Source of the DNA: CAMLJR01 sp964631955
GTDB taxonomy: Bacteria; Pseudomonadota; Gammaproteobacteria; Pseudomonadales; CAMLJR01
Assembly: GCA_964631955.1 (NCBI GenBank)
Contig: CAZWBA010000005.1
Coordinates: 62,001 to 126,000, forward strand
DNA: 64,000 nt
Direction: 5' to 3'
Shown: one piece after another, positions 8,955-18,959 of the stretch
Layout of the letters: every line of letters begins with the position of its first letter
Position numbering within the stretch: the first letter of the stretch is position 1
Program-made: the position numbers and the translations under genes
The notes under the pieces: model-generated
What the model saw: the letters and a program-made list of their open reading frames with translations, nothing else
Told to the model about the DNA's origin: nothing
Database searches by the model: none

Positions 8955-10718
8955 CTACGAAACGACCTGTCCCGGCAGCATGACACCGCCGCGCGCGGGA
9001 TCGCCGCTGCCTGCACTGATCACCTGTTGCAATGCGTCGGGAATTGGCGCGTCGATAATTTCGTACAGACTACGTACATGCAAACGAAACAATTGTTCGA
9101 AATCGCTCACCGCTGCGGCGGGGTTGTAATCACCGAACCACCAGAACCAGTCGGAGCCTTCGCAAATCGCCAGTTGCACTGTCGCGCGCTCGCGTGTCGC
9201 GGCATCGAGCCGGTCGCTCGCCATCGCGTCGTCGAAGGCCTGTTTTGCCGCGCACAAAATATCCCAGCCGCGATTTTTATCGGCGCTGCCGATCCACGTC
9301 GAGAAAGTGCCGTATACCCAGCTGCCCGCAACGAGACGCGGCAATTCGACGCGCGGCGATGCTGTTTCGGAAATCTGCGAAAACGTCGTCATGTCGAGCG
9401 TCGCGTGCCCACTCAGTTTTTCATAGAGCGCATCGAGAAAATAAAAACCGTTCTCCGGGTAATACTCCCAGGCGTTTTCTCCATCGAGAATAATCGACGC
9501 GACAGCTTCGTCACTGCGCGGATGATGCGCGGCGATACGTTCAAGATCGTGAATCAGATTGGCCACGGCATCGTCGCCGTGCCAGTCCGCATATTGAAAC
9601 CCGATTTTGTCCGAAAGCCCGTCGTCGCGAAAAAAGCAATCCACATTCTGCGCACCGGCGATGCGATAGACGCGATGCAGACCGTCGCGCGGCGCATGGA
9701 AATGCCCGCCTTCATGACCCGCCTCCAGACCGTTCTTGCTCGCCTCGATGCTGTCTTTACTCGCCTCGATGCTGTCTTTACTCGCCTCGATACTGTTGCG
9801 CAGCACGGTTTCTCCGCTCGCGATCCAGCGCAGGCCGTATTCGCTCAGCACGCGCAACGTCACCGTGCTCACGCTGCCCTCGGAGGGCCAGCACCCCTGC
9901 GGACGATGACCGAAATATTTTTCGAAGGTGGCGATTCCCCGTTCCAGATGCCAGCGCGCACGCGCCTCGCCGCCGGGATATGCATGCGCCTGCGGCAATG
10001 GTGCATGCGGCATCGCTTCATGCGCCGACTGCAGATCGAGCAGCAGCGGCACGATGGGATGCGCATACGGGCTCAGTGCCAGTTCGACGCGCCCCGCTTC
10101 CGCCAGCGCGCGATAACGCGGGATGATCGATTGCATCAGTTCGAGCACGATGCCGAGCAATTCGCGACGCTCGGCTCGCGTGAATTGCGCGCCCTTTTCT
10201 TCAAATGCATGGATTCGCGCATCGCTGCGGCGGTGCGTCTCGGCTATCCAGCCCAGGTGATACCACATGCTCAGATCGATGCTGAACTGATCGCCGACAT
10301 ACACGGCCGCTGCGGGGCTTTGCTCGAACCATTCAACAAGATTCGCCAGTTGCGCATAGGCGGGAAATCGCTCGATCACGCGTTTGCGATTGACGCGCAG
10401 AAATTGTTTCCACAATGCGATTTTTTCTTCAGCGGACTGTGGAAACCCATCGTCGACGAGCGTGGCCAGCAGCGGATCGCGCAATGGCAGCGAGCGCTCG
10501 AAATAATCGCGAATCTGCGTACAGTAATCGTCGATCTGATCGAGCAGGACAGGTGCGAAATTCACCACGGCACGGGCATCGGGATGCGCTTCCAGATGCG
10601 CGGCCATATCGACGTAATCCTTCATCGCGTGCAGATAGGTCCAGGGCAGCTGATATTGTCCGCTGCGCAAATCGCGATATTCAGGCTGGTGCATATGCCA
10701 GCACAAAACTATTTTCAT
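8955..10718 (-). CDS. Glycoside hydrolase family 57 protein (alpha-amylase/glucanotransferase-like)
   Basis: A 587-residue protein opening with the GH57 signature VLCWHMHQPEYRD and containing RPQGCWPSEGSVS (nucleophile region) and SIILDGENAWEYYPENG. GH57 enzymes act on alpha-glucans as amylases, amylopullulanases, 4-alpha-glucanotransferases or branching enzymes. The exact activity here is inferred from the glg neighbours and is not settled. An oddity is an in-frame tandem of a 7-residue unit (SIEASKD, about 2.7 copies) around residues 308-328 that looks like a recent slippage expansion. It starts 84 bp after glgC and ends 17 bp before malQ. Confidence 0.9.
   Translation of the reverse strand: MKIVLCWHMHQPEYRDLRSGQYQLPWTYLHAMKDYVDMAAHLEAHPDARAVVNFAPVLLDQIDDYCTQIRDYFERSLPLRDPLLATLVDDGFPQSAEEKIALWKQFLRVNRKRVIERFPAYAQLANLVEWFEQSPAAAVYVGDQFSIDLSMWYHLGWIAETHRRSDARIHAFEEKGAQFTRAERRELLGIVLELMQSIIPRYRALAEAGRVELALSPYAHPIVPLLLDLQSAHEAMPHAPLPQAHAYPGGEARARWHLERGIATFEKYFGHRPQGCWPSEGSVSTVTLRVLSEYGLRWIASGETVLRNSIEASKDSIEASKDSIEASKNGLEAGHEGGHFHAPRDGLHRVYRIAGAQNVDCFFRDDGLSDKIGFQYADWHGDDAVANLIHDLERIAAHHPRSDEAVASIILDGENAWEYYPENGFYFLDALYEKLSGHATLDMTTFSQISETASPRVELPRLVAGSWVYGTFSTWIGSADKNRGWDILCAAKQAFDDAMASDRLDAATRERATVQLAICEGSDWFWWFGDYNPAAAVSDFEQLFRLHVRSLYEIIDAPIPDALQQVISAGSGDPARGGVMLPGQVVS
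9741..9797. repeat. 21-bp in-frame tandem repeat inside the GH57 gene
   Basis: Two identical 21-bp units start at 9741 and 9762, and a third, partial copy begins at 9783. Each unit encodes SIEASKD on the minus strand, so the copy number changes the protein by exactly seven residues without a frameshift. Confidence 0.9.
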
Positions 10719-10775
10719 TTTTTGTCTCTGGTCGTTCCTGCAGCGCGGGAACCCATTCTGCTCTGTGATATCCGG

Positions 10776-10794
10776 ATTCCCGTCTACACGGAAT
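10776..10794. repeat. Short palindromic intergenic repeat
   Basis: ATTCC...GGAAT with a CGTCTACAC centre. It resembles the element at 12191-12210 (shared GGATTCCCG, TACACGG and AATGAC), so it looks like a dispersed REP-like sequence. It sits in the 84-bp gap between glgC and the GH57 gene. Confidence 0.5.
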
Positions 10795-10802
10795 GACAGG
10801 TT

Positions 10803-12071
10803 TCAAATGGCGTGGTGGAAATCCTGTCCGAGCATTTCGGGTGTGACGAGCACGACGCCCTTTTCGCTGACGTGAAAACGTTTGCGATCCTCGTTCAAAT
10901 CGAAACCGATTTCGCTGCCTTCGGGCAATTGGCAGCCGCGATCGAGAATTGCATTTCTGATTTTGCAGTGCCGTGCGATATCGACGCCGGGAAAAATCAC
11001 CGAATGACTGATATCGCAAAACGAATGTACGCGCACATTGGAAAATAATACCGAGTGGCGTACGACCGAACCCGACACCACGCAGCCGCCCGCCACCATC
11101 GAATCGACGGCGGTGCCGCGCCGGCCATCGTCATCGAACACAAATTTCGCGGGCGGCAACTGCTCCTGATAAGTCCAGATCGGCCAATCGCTGTCGTACA
11201 GATTCAATTCGGGCGTGACATCGATCAGTTCGAGATTCGCCTGCCAGAATGCATCGACGGTACCAACATCGCGCCAGTAAGCCTGCGTGCCCGATTCACG
11301 ATCGCGGAATGGAAATGCAAACACACGCATGCGATCGAGCATCGACGGAATAATATCGCGACCGAAATCATGTGCCGAATCCTTCTGTTGGCTGTCGTCG
11401 ATCAATTCGCGACACAACACATCGGTGCTGAACACATAAATACCCATCGATGCGAGTGCGATGCCGGGTTTACCGGGCATCGATGGCGGGTTCGCGGGCT
11501 TTTCATTGAATTCGAGCACGCGGCCATCGTCGGCAATGTGCATGACGCCAAATGCGCTGGCCTCGGCGACCGGCACTTCGATACAGCCCACCGTGACATC
11601 GGCGCCGCTTTCGACATGCGCCGCGAGCATGGTGCCGTAATCCATTTTGTAAACATGATCGCCCGCCAGAATCAAAACGTAACTGGGCGCGTGGCTGCGA
11701 ATGATATCGAGATTCTGCAGCACCGCGTCCGCCGTGCCCTGATACCACGAGGTTTCGATACGCTGTTGCGCCGGCAGCACTTCAACGAACTCGCCGAGTT
11801 CGCCGCGCAGAAAACCCCAGCCGCGCTGAATATGCCGAATCAGTGAATGTGCCTTGTACTGCGTAAGTACACCGACCTGACGTATGCCGGAATTCACGCA
11901 ATTCGAGAGAGGAAAATCGATGATACGAAATTTGCCGCCAAACGGGACCGCCGGTTTGGCGCGCCAGTCGGTCAGCTGCTTCAATCGGGTGCCGCGGCCC
12001 CCTGCGAGAATCAACGCGAGGGTTTCGCGTGTTAAACGACTGACAAAACGCCCCGAACTCGAACTCTGCAT
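10803..12071 (-). CDS. glgC: Glucose-1-phosphate adenylyltransferase
   Basis: A 422-residue ADP-glucose pyrophosphorylase, the committed step of glycogen synthesis. It has the nucleotidyltransferase loop LILAGGRGTRLKQLT, the activator/substrate lysine region WRAKPAVPFGGKFRIIDF, LAGDHVYKMDYG, the sugar-phosphate region FNEKP, and a C-terminal left-handed beta-helix (about residues 300-400). The length matches bacterial GlgC. It is the first gene of the minus-strand group and is divergent from glgB across a 366-bp region. Confidence 0.95.
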   Translation of the reverse strand: MQSSSSGRFVSRLTRETLALILAGGRGTRLKQLTDWRAKPAVPFGGKFRIIDFPLSNCVNSGIRQVGVLTQYKAHSLIRHIQRGWGFLRGELGEFVEVLPAQQRIETSWYQGTADAVLQNLDIIRSHAPSYVLILAGDHVYKMDYGTMLAAHVESGADVTVGCIEVPVAEASAFGVMHIADDGRVLEFNEKPANPPSMPGKPGIALASMGIYVFSTDVLCRELIDDSQQKDSAHDFGRDIIPSMLDRMRVFAFPFRDRESGTQAYWRDVGTVDAFWQANLELIDVTPELNLYDSDWPIWTYQEQLPPAKFVFDDDGRRGTAVDSMVAGGCVVSGSVVRHSVLFSNVRVHSFCDISHSVIFPGVDIARHCKIRNAILDRGCQLPEGSEIGFDLNEDRKRFHVSEKGVVLVTPEMLGQDFHHAI

Positions 12072-12437
12072 CGATTACCTCCCTCAAAAAATCCGCCATG
12101 TATCCAGTCAAATAATCAAGAAGTCTCTGATTAACGTGTGACTTCGCCACTCCCGCACAAGGCGGGAGTCTATATTTATCGGGAATATGGATTCCCGCTT
12201 ACACGGGAATGACTTAATCAGCCCCTCAATCAAAACATATTGGTGTCAAATCAACAGAACGGGCAATGCAAGATAGCGGCCATTATTAAACGCCGCGCAT
12301 TCCGGTGGTGACATTTGCGTTAATCTGCACCGGATACGTTAATCTGCACTTCAAGTTATCGTAAAAATTATGTCGATGCAGAATAGTTTTTGCTTAAACA
12401 ATTTCACCATTATTGCTTTCTCTACATTCGGAACTCC
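12072..12437. other. Divergent glgC-glgB intergenic region with palindromic repeats
   Basis: No gene is seen. It must hold both promoters of the glycogen cluster. It contains two small inverted repeats: ACTCCCGC/GCGGGAGT (12149-12169) and ATTCCCG/CGGGAAT (12191-12210). These are REP-like hairpins, not obvious operators. An upstream in-frame ATG for glgB at 12390 is judged non-functional. Confidence 0.55.
12149..12210. repeat. Pair of REP-like hairpins upstream of glgC
   Basis: Two adjacent hairpins with 8-bp and 7-bp arms, the second related to the palindrome at 10776-10794. Both carry the sequence of the dispersed ATTCCCG-type intergenic repeat. Confidence 0.55.
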
Positions 12438-14693
12438 ATGAAACTCGCAATCACGACAACGACACCGCTCGCGCCGCATATGCAGCGCATCCGATCGGGG
12501 CAGCACCACGATCCTTTCGAAATTCTGGGCTGGCATGGTGCGCACGGATTTGAACAACGGGTGTGGCGCGTATTCCTGCCCGATGCCGAAATGGTGTGCG
12601 CGGAAACTGCGCAGCAATCGCTGGAACTGATCGAAGTGGCCGCGGGTTTTTTCGAATTGCGCAACCCGCCGGCAGACACTTCGCGCCACTGCATTCTGGC
12701 CTGGCGCGACCGGCAACAGCGCTGGCATCGCGAATACGATCCGTATTCGTTCGCCCCACAGCTCTCCGATTTCGATCTGCATCTGTTTGGCGAGGGCAGG
12801 CACTGGCATATCTACCGTTTGCTCGGTGCACACGTGCGCTGTGTCGATGGTATCGACGGTATTTTTTTTGCGACCTGGGCGCCCAACGCCGAACGCGTCA
12901 GCGTGGTCGGCGATTTCAATCGCTGGGATGGCCGCCGTCATGCGATGCGTTCACGCGGCGGCAGCGGCGTGTGGGAATTATTCATTCCCGGCACCGTGTC
13001 GAATATGACCGCCGCCGATACCACTGACGATGGCTGCGAGAGCATCGGCAATAATTACAAATTCGAAATTCGCGGCCGCAACGGACAGATCCGGCAAAAA
13101 ACCGATCCGTATGGTCGCTGTTTCGAGATGCGGCCGAAAACCGCTGCGCAGATTACTGCGCCGTCGCAATACACCTGGCGCGATGGCGAATGGCTGGCGC
13201 AGCGTTCTCAGCGCGACTGGCTGCACGCTCCGCTCTCCATTTACGAAGTGCATCTGGGATCGTGGCAGCGCGATACCGATGGCAGTTTTTTAAATTATCG
13301 CGAGCTGGCGCACCGGCTCGTGAATTACATCGTTCCGCTCGGCTTCACACATATCGAATTACTGCCAGTCACCGAACACCCGCTCGATGATTCGTGGGGC
13401 TATCAGACCACGGGCTATTACGCGCCCACGAGCCGTTTCGGCAGTCCCGACGATTTTCGCTATTTCGTCGATCACTGCCACCTGCACGGCATCGGCGTGC
13501 TGCTCGACTGGGTGCCCGCGCATTTCCCGAAAGACGAACACGCGCTCGCCCGCTTCGACGGCACCGCGTTATACGAGCACGAAGATCCGCGCCGCGGTGA
13601 ACATCGCGACTGGGGCACATTGATTTACAACTTCGATCGCAACGAAGTTAAAAACTTTCTGCTGGCGAATGCGAATTTCTGGCTCGAAGAATTTCATCTC
13701 GATGGTTTGCGCGTCGATGCGGTCGCATCGATGCTCTATCTCGATTATTCGCGCGAACCGGGCGACTGGGTACCGAATATTCACGGCGGACGCGAAAATC
13801 TCGAAGCGATGACTTTTCTGCGCGAACTCAACGAAATGACGCACGGACGCCATCCCGGCACACTCATCATTGCCGAAGAATCGACTGCATGGCCGCAGGT
13901 GACGCGCCCGACCTGGCTCGGCGGTCTCGGTTTCTCGATGAAGTGGAACATGGGCTGGATGCACGACACGCTCAATTACATGAGCAAGGATCCGATTCAC
14001 CGCCATTACCATCACGATCAATTGACGTTCGGCTTGATGTACGCCTTTTCGGAAAATTTCGTGCTGCCGTTTTCGCACGACGAAGTCGTGCACGGCAAGC
14101 GCGCGCTGCTCGATAAAATGCCGGGCGATCGCTGGCAGAAATTCGCCAGCCTGAGGCTGCTGCTCACGTATATGTTCACCTACCCCGGCGCGAAATTATT
14201 ATTCATGGGCGCCGAATTCGGTCAGTGGCGCGAATGGGCCCATCAGCGCGCACTCGACTGGCATCTGACCGATGAATATTCGGCAGAGAGCGGCGAACAT
14301 CGCGGACTGCAAAAACTGATCGGCGATTTGAATCATCTGTATCGCCATGAAGCGAGTTTGCATCGCTACGATTTTGAACAAAAGGGATTCGCGTGGATCG
14401 ATTGCCACGATAATTCGCAATCAACCCTGAGTTATCTTCGCTGCAGCGACGACGATTGCACGATCATCGTCTGCAATTTCACACCCGTGCCGCGCCACGC
14501 TTACAAAATCGGCGTGCCGCGCGCGGGTAATTACCGTGAATTATTGAATTCGGATTCGAGGTACTACGGCGGTTCGAATGTCGGCAACGGCGCGTTAAAT
14601 ACCACCGATGAAAACTGGATGCAGCAGCCGTATGCGCTGACACTGACATTGCCGCCGCTCGGTGCCGTTGTTTTGAAATGGATGAATGATTAA
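12438..14693 (+). CDS. glgB: 1,4-alpha-glucan branching enzyme
   Basis: A 751-residue enzyme from the ATG at 12438 (MKLAITTTTPL). An in-frame ATG at 12390 would add an unusual hydrophobic leader and is rejected. Order: N1 module (HDPFEILGWHG), CBM48 (FATWAPNAERVSVVGDFNRWDG), GH13 catalytic barrel, and C-terminal beta domain. The catalytic triad is readable as Asp427 (LRVDAVAS), Glu480 (IIAEES) and Asp548 (FSHDEVVHGK), with the same spacings as E. coli GlgB. It introduces alpha-1,6 branches in glycogen. Its stop codon is directly followed by the glgA start, so the two are translationally linked. Confidence 0.96.
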   Translation: MKLAITTTTPLAPHMQRIRSGQHHDPFEILGWHGAHGFEQRVWRVFLPDAEMVCAETAQQSLELIEVAAGFFELRNPPADTSRHCILAWRDRQQRWHREYDPYSFAPQLSDFDLHLFGEGRHWHIYRLLGAHVRCVDGIDGIFFATWAPNAERVSVVGDFNRWDGRRHAMRSRGGSGVWELFIPGTVSNMTAADTTDDGCESIGNNYKFEIRGRNGQIRQKTDPYGRCFEMRPKTAAQITAPSQYTWRDGEWLAQRSQRDWLHAPLSIYEVHLGSWQRDTDGSFLNYRELAHRLVNYIVPLGFTHIELLPVTEHPLDDSWGYQTTGYYAPTSRFGSPDDFRYFVDHCHLHGIGVLLDWVPAHFPKDEHALARFDGTALYEHEDPRRGEHRDWGTLIYNFDRNEVKNFLLANANFWLEEFHLDGLRVDAVASMLYLDYSREPGDWVPNIHGGRENLEAMTFLRELNEMTHGRHPGTLIIAEESTAWPQVTRPTWLGGLGFSMKWNMGWMHDTLNYMSKDPIHRHYHHDQLTFGLMYAFSENFVLPFSHDEVVHGKRALLDKMPGDRWQKFASLRLLLTYMFTYPGAKLLFMGAEFGQWREWAHQRALDWHLTDEYSAESGEHRGLQKLIGDLNHLYRHEASLHRYDFEQKGFAWIDCHDNSQSTLSYLRCSDDDCTIIVCNFTPVPRHAYKIGVPRAGNYRELLNSDSRYYGGSNVGNGALNTTDENWMQQPYALTLTLPPLGAVVLKWMND

Positions 14694-16145
14694 TTGCGAA
14701 TTTTATTTGCCACCAGCGAAGCCTATCCGCTCATTAAAACCGGCGGCCTGGCCGATGTGAGCGGTAGTCTGCCGCGCGCGCTGTTATCGCTCGGCCACGA
14801 TATGCGCGTATTGATGCCCGCCTACGCCGATGCACTGACGAAAGCGCGCAGCGTCGGCGTGAAAAAAGTTTCCCGATTGAATCTTTACGGTCACACCGTC
14901 GATGTGCTGGAAACGCGCCTGCCCCGCACGCGCGTAAAAACGTGGCTGCTCGACTGCCCCGAATTATTCGATCGCACGGGCAATCCGTATCTCGACAGCA
15001 ATGGCCAGCCCTTTCACGATAACGATCGGCGCTTTCTGATATTGTCGCGCGCAGCTGCGGAGCTCGCCCTGAATCGCGGCGGTTGCCACTGGCAACCCGA
15101 AGTATTGCACTGCAACGATTGGCAGACTGCCCTCGCACCCGCATTGTTGAGTCTGGAAGCGCAGCGCCCCGCCGCGATTTTTACGATTCACAATCTCGCC
15201 TACCAGGGTTTATTTTCATACAAAACTTTTTTAACGACGCAACTGCCTTCGCATTTCTGGAATTACGACGCGCTCGAATTTCACAATCAGTTTTCATTTA
15301 TCAAGGGCGGCATCGTTTTCGCCGATCGCGTCAATACAGTCAGCCCGACCTATGCGCAGGAAATTCAAACGGCGCAATTCGGTTACGGACTCGATGGTCT
15401 GCTGCGTTATCGCGGCGCGCATCTGAGCGGAATTCTCAATGGCATCGATGATGAAGAATGGAATCCCGGCACCGATAAATATATCGAGCATCGCTACAAT
15501 CGCCGGACGCTGGCACCGAAAATGCAAAATAAACTTGCCTTGCAGCGTGAGTTGAATCTGCCCTGCGATTCAACGATTCCCGTGTTCGGATTCATCGGCC
15601 GCCTGGTGGAGCAGAAAGGTATCGACTGGTTACTGACCTGCATCGACACGCTGATCACGCATAACGCACAACTGGTGTTGCTCGGCAGCGGCGAACAGTC
15701 GTACGAAACCGCATTGCGCGATATTGCAAAAAAGTATCCGCAACAGATTGCGGTGACCATCGGTTACAACGAAACGCTCGCGCATCGCATCGAAGCCGGT
15801 GCGGATTTATTTCTCATGCCGTCGCGCTTCGAACCGTGCGGATTGAATCAGATGTACAGCCTGCGTTACGGCACCGTGCCGCTCGTGCATCGCGTCGGCG
15901 GTCTTGCCGATACCGTCGTCGATACAAATGACGCCAGTATCGCCGAAGGCACTGCAAATGGCTTTGTGTTTGGTCATCCCGCAGCCGACGCCATGCGCGA
16001 TGCATTGATACGCGCATTGCAGACCCATGCGGATAAAACCCGCTGGCGACAAATACAGCTGAATGGCATGACGCGGGATTTTTCGTGGCGTTGCAGTGCG
16101 CAGACATATGAGCAGCTGTATCGCGATGCGCTGAACGATTTTTGA
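14694..16145 (+). CDS. glgA: Glycogen synthase (ADP-glucose type)
   Basis: A 483-residue GT5 glycosyltransferase. The TTG start lies immediately after the glgB TAA, and translation from it gives the canonical N-terminus MRILFATSEAYPLIKTGGLADV. Lys15 in KTGGL is the ADP-glucose binding residue, and FGFIGRLVEQKG and MPSRFEPCGLNQMYSLRYG mark the C-terminal Rossmann domain and E-x7-E motif. It elongates alpha-1,4 chains from ADP-glucose made by GlgC. A weak TTG start with no spacer suggests expression depends on coupling to glgB. Confidence 0.95.
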   Translation: MRILFATSEAYPLIKTGGLADVSGSLPRALLSLGHDMRVLMPAYADALTKARSVGVKKVSRLNLYGHTVDVLETRLPRTRVKTWLLDCPELFDRTGNPYLDSNGQPFHDNDRRFLILSRAAAELALNRGGCHWQPEVLHCNDWQTALAPALLSLEAQRPAAIFTIHNLAYQGLFSYKTFLTTQLPSHFWNYDALEFHNQFSFIKGGIVFADRVNTVSPTYAQEIQTAQFGYGLDGLLRYRGAHLSGILNGIDDEEWNPGTDKYIEHRYNRRTLAPKMQNKLALQRELNLPCDSTIPVFGFIGRLVEQKGIDWLLTCIDTLITHNAQLVLLGSGEQSYETALRDIAKKYPQQIAVTIGYNETLAHRIEAGADLFLMPSRFEPCGLNQMYSLRYGTVPLVHRVGGLADTVVDTNDASIAEGTANGFVFGHPAADAMRDALIRALQTHADKTRWRQIQLNGMTRDFSWRCSAQTYEQLYRDALNDF

Positions 16146-16269
16146 AAGATGAACAAAGATTTTTGAAAAACGAACAATATGCAGCAAAGCAGCTAATATT
16201 TGTCATCACGCAAATTTCGGTGAAGTATCAACGGCAATATTCGCAACCGAACCAAAAGGAACCGCGCTT

Positions 16270-18855
16270 ATGTCAGGCACTTCTTTTAAACTCGAAATTC
16301 AACCGCGACTTCCCGAACCATTGAGCCGCCTGCGCGAACTCGCCAATGATCTGCTCTACAGCTGGGATCGCAATGTGCGTCGTATTTTTTCGCGACTCGA
16401 CAATCAGTTGTGGGAAGAATGCGGCCACAATCCAAAAGTATTTCTGCGCCGCGTACGCCAGCGCGCACTCGATGAGGCATTGCACGACCGCGCGTTCATG
16501 GATGATTACCGTCGCGTCGTTTCCGGCTATGACACCTATCTCGAAACGGGCCTGCGTCCCGAGTGCGCGGGCCTGCTCGATCCGCAGCAGGATCTGGTCG
16601 CGTATTTCTGTGCCGAATTCGGCCTGCATGAAAGTTTTCCGATTTATTCGGGCGGCCTCGGCATTCTCGCGGGCGATCACTGCAAGGCGGCAAGCGATCT
16701 CGGCATTCCCTTCATCGGCATCGGCCTGTTGTACAAGCAGGGTTATTTCACGCAGACCATCGACGGACACGGACATCAGGTCGCGCAATATTTCGATAAT
16801 TGCTATGGCGATCTGCCTGTCAAACCGGCGCTCGTCCCCGGCGCAGCGGCGGACGCCGAGCAGGTGACGTTTGGTTTGCAGTTTCCCGAGCGCACGGTTT
16901 ATGTTCGCGTGTGGGAAGCGAAAGCGGGTCACATCCGTTTATATCTGCTCGATACCGATCTGGCTGAAAATGCCGAGCGCGATCGCGGCATCACCCATCG
17001 CCTGTATGGTGGCGACAAGGAGACGCGCATCCAGCAGGAAATCGTGCTCGGTGTCGGCGGTGTGCGCGCACTGCAAATACTCGGGCTCAAGCCCACGGCG
17101 TGGCATATCAATGAAGGTCACGCCGCGTTTCAGATTCTCGAACGCTGTCGCAGCGCAGTGGCCAGCGGGCTCGATTTCGCTTCTGCACTCGAACTGATTG
17201 CAGCGGGCACATTATTCACCACGCATACACCGGTGCCCGCAGGTCACGATTTTTTCAGTCGCGAATTAATGACGACATATTTCGCGCATTACGCGCCCGA
17301 TCTCGGTCTCGATTTTCAAACGCTGTTCGCATTCGGTCAGGCGACGGGCGCCGAACAGGATTTCAACATGACCACGCTCGCGTTGCGTGGCTCGCGCTTT
17401 CATAACGGCGTCAGCCGCATTCACGGCAGCGTGGCGTCGCATATGGAAGGCGGACTGTGGCCGCAGATTCCCGCCGAGGAAAACCCCATCGATTACATCA
17501 CCAACGGAGTGCACGTACCGACATTTCTCGCACGCGAATGGGTCAGTCTGTTCGATATGCGCTTCAACGAATGGCAGACCGAATTACTTGATCCGGAATT
17601 CTGGAAACGCATCGACGATATTCCCGATCACCACTACTGGAGCATTCACAAAGCGCTCAAACATCAATTACTCGAAGAAGTGCGCGCACGGGTAACGCGT
17701 CAGTACGAGCGCAACGGCAGCAGTCATTCGCTGATCAAACGCATGACGCAGGAAATCAGCGATCCCGATCGCGATATCGTGGTATTCGGTTTTGCGCGCC
17801 GTTTCGCCACGTACAAACGCGCAACGCTGTTGTTTTCGAATCTCGATCGGCTCGCACGGATTCTCAATCACCCGGAGAGACCCGGCGTGATGATTTTCGC
17901 GGGCAAGGCGCATCCTAACGATCAGCCCGGACAACAGCTCATCAAGGTGATTCACGAGCTGTCGCAGCGCCCCGAATTCATCGGCAAAATCATTTTGCTG
18001 GAGGGATACGATCTCGCGCTCGGACGCAGTCTGGTCGCCGGTGTCGATGTGTGGCTCAACACGCCGGAATATCCGCTCGAAGCGAGCGGCACCTCGGGCC
18101 AGAAAGCGGCGATCAACGGCGCGATCAATTTAAGCGTGCTCGATGGCTGGTGGGGTGAAGGCTACAACCACGATAACGGCTGGGCGATCACGCCGCGCTT
18201 CCCCGTCGACAGTCCCGAGGAACGCAACCGCGAGGAAGCCGACGACCTGCTCGATATCATCGAGTTCGAAGTGATGCCGCTCTACTATCAGCACGAAAGC
18301 AAAGGCTATTCGGCGCAATGGGTGAAGTTGTCGAAGGCCTCGATGAAATCGATCGTTCCGCAATTCAACGCGCAGCGGATGGTGATGGATTACGTGCGCA
18401 AATTCTATGCGCCAGCCACAAAACAGATGCGCCTCATCGGCGCCGACAACGCTGCCAACGCGCGCAGACTCGCCGCATGGAAACAGAACGTGCGTCAGCG
18501 CTGGCCCGGCATTTCTTTCACGCTGGTGGAAACGCCCGCGCAGAATATCCGCCATCGCGAATCGATTTCATTACGTGTGCGCGCCACTCTGAATGGTCTG
18601 CAACCCGAAGATGTGGTCGTCGAATGCCTGCTCGGAAGAACGCCCGCCGGCGGAAAATTTACCGTTTTCGACAAGCGCACCTTCAAACCCGTGATACAGG
18701 AAGGCTCCTCGATCAATGCGCGCGACGACAGTATCGAATTTGCGCTGGAATTGATTGCCGAGCAATCGGGACTGGTGCATTACCAGTTACGCATGTACCC
18801 GCATCATCAGCTGTTGAGTCACCCGTTCGAAATGGGTTTTATGCTGTGGCTTTGA
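16270..18855 (+). CDS. glgP: Alpha-glucan (glycogen) phosphorylase, DUF3417-containing type
   Basis: An 861-residue enzyme releasing glucose-1-phosphate from glycogen. The N-terminal DUF3417 region (LRELANDLLYSWDRNVRRIF) marks the shorter non-MalP-like phosphorylase type. The active-site blocks include CAEFGLHESFPIYSGGLG, WHINEGHAAF, FATYKRATLL, and the pyridoxal-phosphate lysine at about Lys612 in SGTSGQKAAINGAINLSVLD. It follows glgA after 124 bp, likely the same transcript. A long inverted repeat directly downstream may end transcription. Confidence 0.94.
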   Translation: MSGTSFKLEIQPRLPEPLSRLRELANDLLYSWDRNVRRIFSRLDNQLWEECGHNPKVFLRRVRQRALDEALHDRAFMDDYRRVVSGYDTYLETGLRPECAGLLDPQQDLVAYFCAEFGLHESFPIYSGGLGILAGDHCKAASDLGIPFIGIGLLYKQGYFTQTIDGHGHQVAQYFDNCYGDLPVKPALVPGAAADAEQVTFGLQFPERTVYVRVWEAKAGHIRLYLLDTDLAENAERDRGITHRLYGGDKETRIQQEIVLGVGGVRALQILGLKPTAWHINEGHAAFQILERCRSAVASGLDFASALELIAAGTLFTTHTPVPAGHDFFSRELMTTYFAHYAPDLGLDFQTLFAFGQATGAEQDFNMTTLALRGSRFHNGVSRIHGSVASHMEGGLWPQIPAEENPIDYITNGVHVPTFLAREWVSLFDMRFNEWQTELLDPEFWKRIDDIPDHHYWSIHKALKHQLLEEVRARVTRQYERNGSSHSLIKRMTQEISDPDRDIVVFGFARRFATYKRATLLFSNLDRLARILNHPERPGVMIFAGKAHPNDQPGQQLIKVIHELSQRPEFIGKIILLEGYDLALGRSLVAGVDVWLNTPEYPLEASGTSGQKAAINGAINLSVLDGWWGEGYNHDNGWAITPRFPVDSPEERNREEADDLLDIIEFEVMPLYYQHESKGYSAQWVKLSKASMKSIVPQFNAQRMVMDYVRKFYAPATKQMRLIGADNAANARRLAAWKQNVRQRWPGISFTLVETPAQNIRHRESISLRVRATLNGLQPEDVVVECLLGRTPAGGKFTVFDKRTFKPVIQEGSSINARDDSIEFALELIAEQSGLVHYQLRMYPHHQLLSHPFEMGFMLWL

Positions 18856-18862
18856 TATATGA

Positions 18863-18956
18863 CGTAGGGGCGGACCTGTGTGTCCGCCCTTATTTTTCTG
18901 TGCTCCGAATTTTCGTTTACGTAAAACCAGGGCGGACACACAGGTCCGCCCCTACG
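18863..18956. repeat. 28-bp perfect inverted repeat between glgP and the GST gene
   Basis: Arms at 18863-18890 and 18929-18956 are perfectly complementary over 28 nt, beginning CGTAGGGGCGGACC. The 38-nt loop is AT-rich with a TTATTTTTC run after the first arm. It fills the space between the converging ends of glgP and the glutathione transferase gene. It looks like a mobile REP-type/MITE-like repeat that could also act as a bidirectional terminator. Confidence 0.9.
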
Positions 18957-18959
18957 GTC

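Noticed and set aside
9027..10796. 589-codon open frame on the plus strand opposite the GH57 gene
   Set aside because: Shadow of a strongly supported GH57 gene in high-GC codon usage; its product has biased Arg/His/Gln composition and no family motif.
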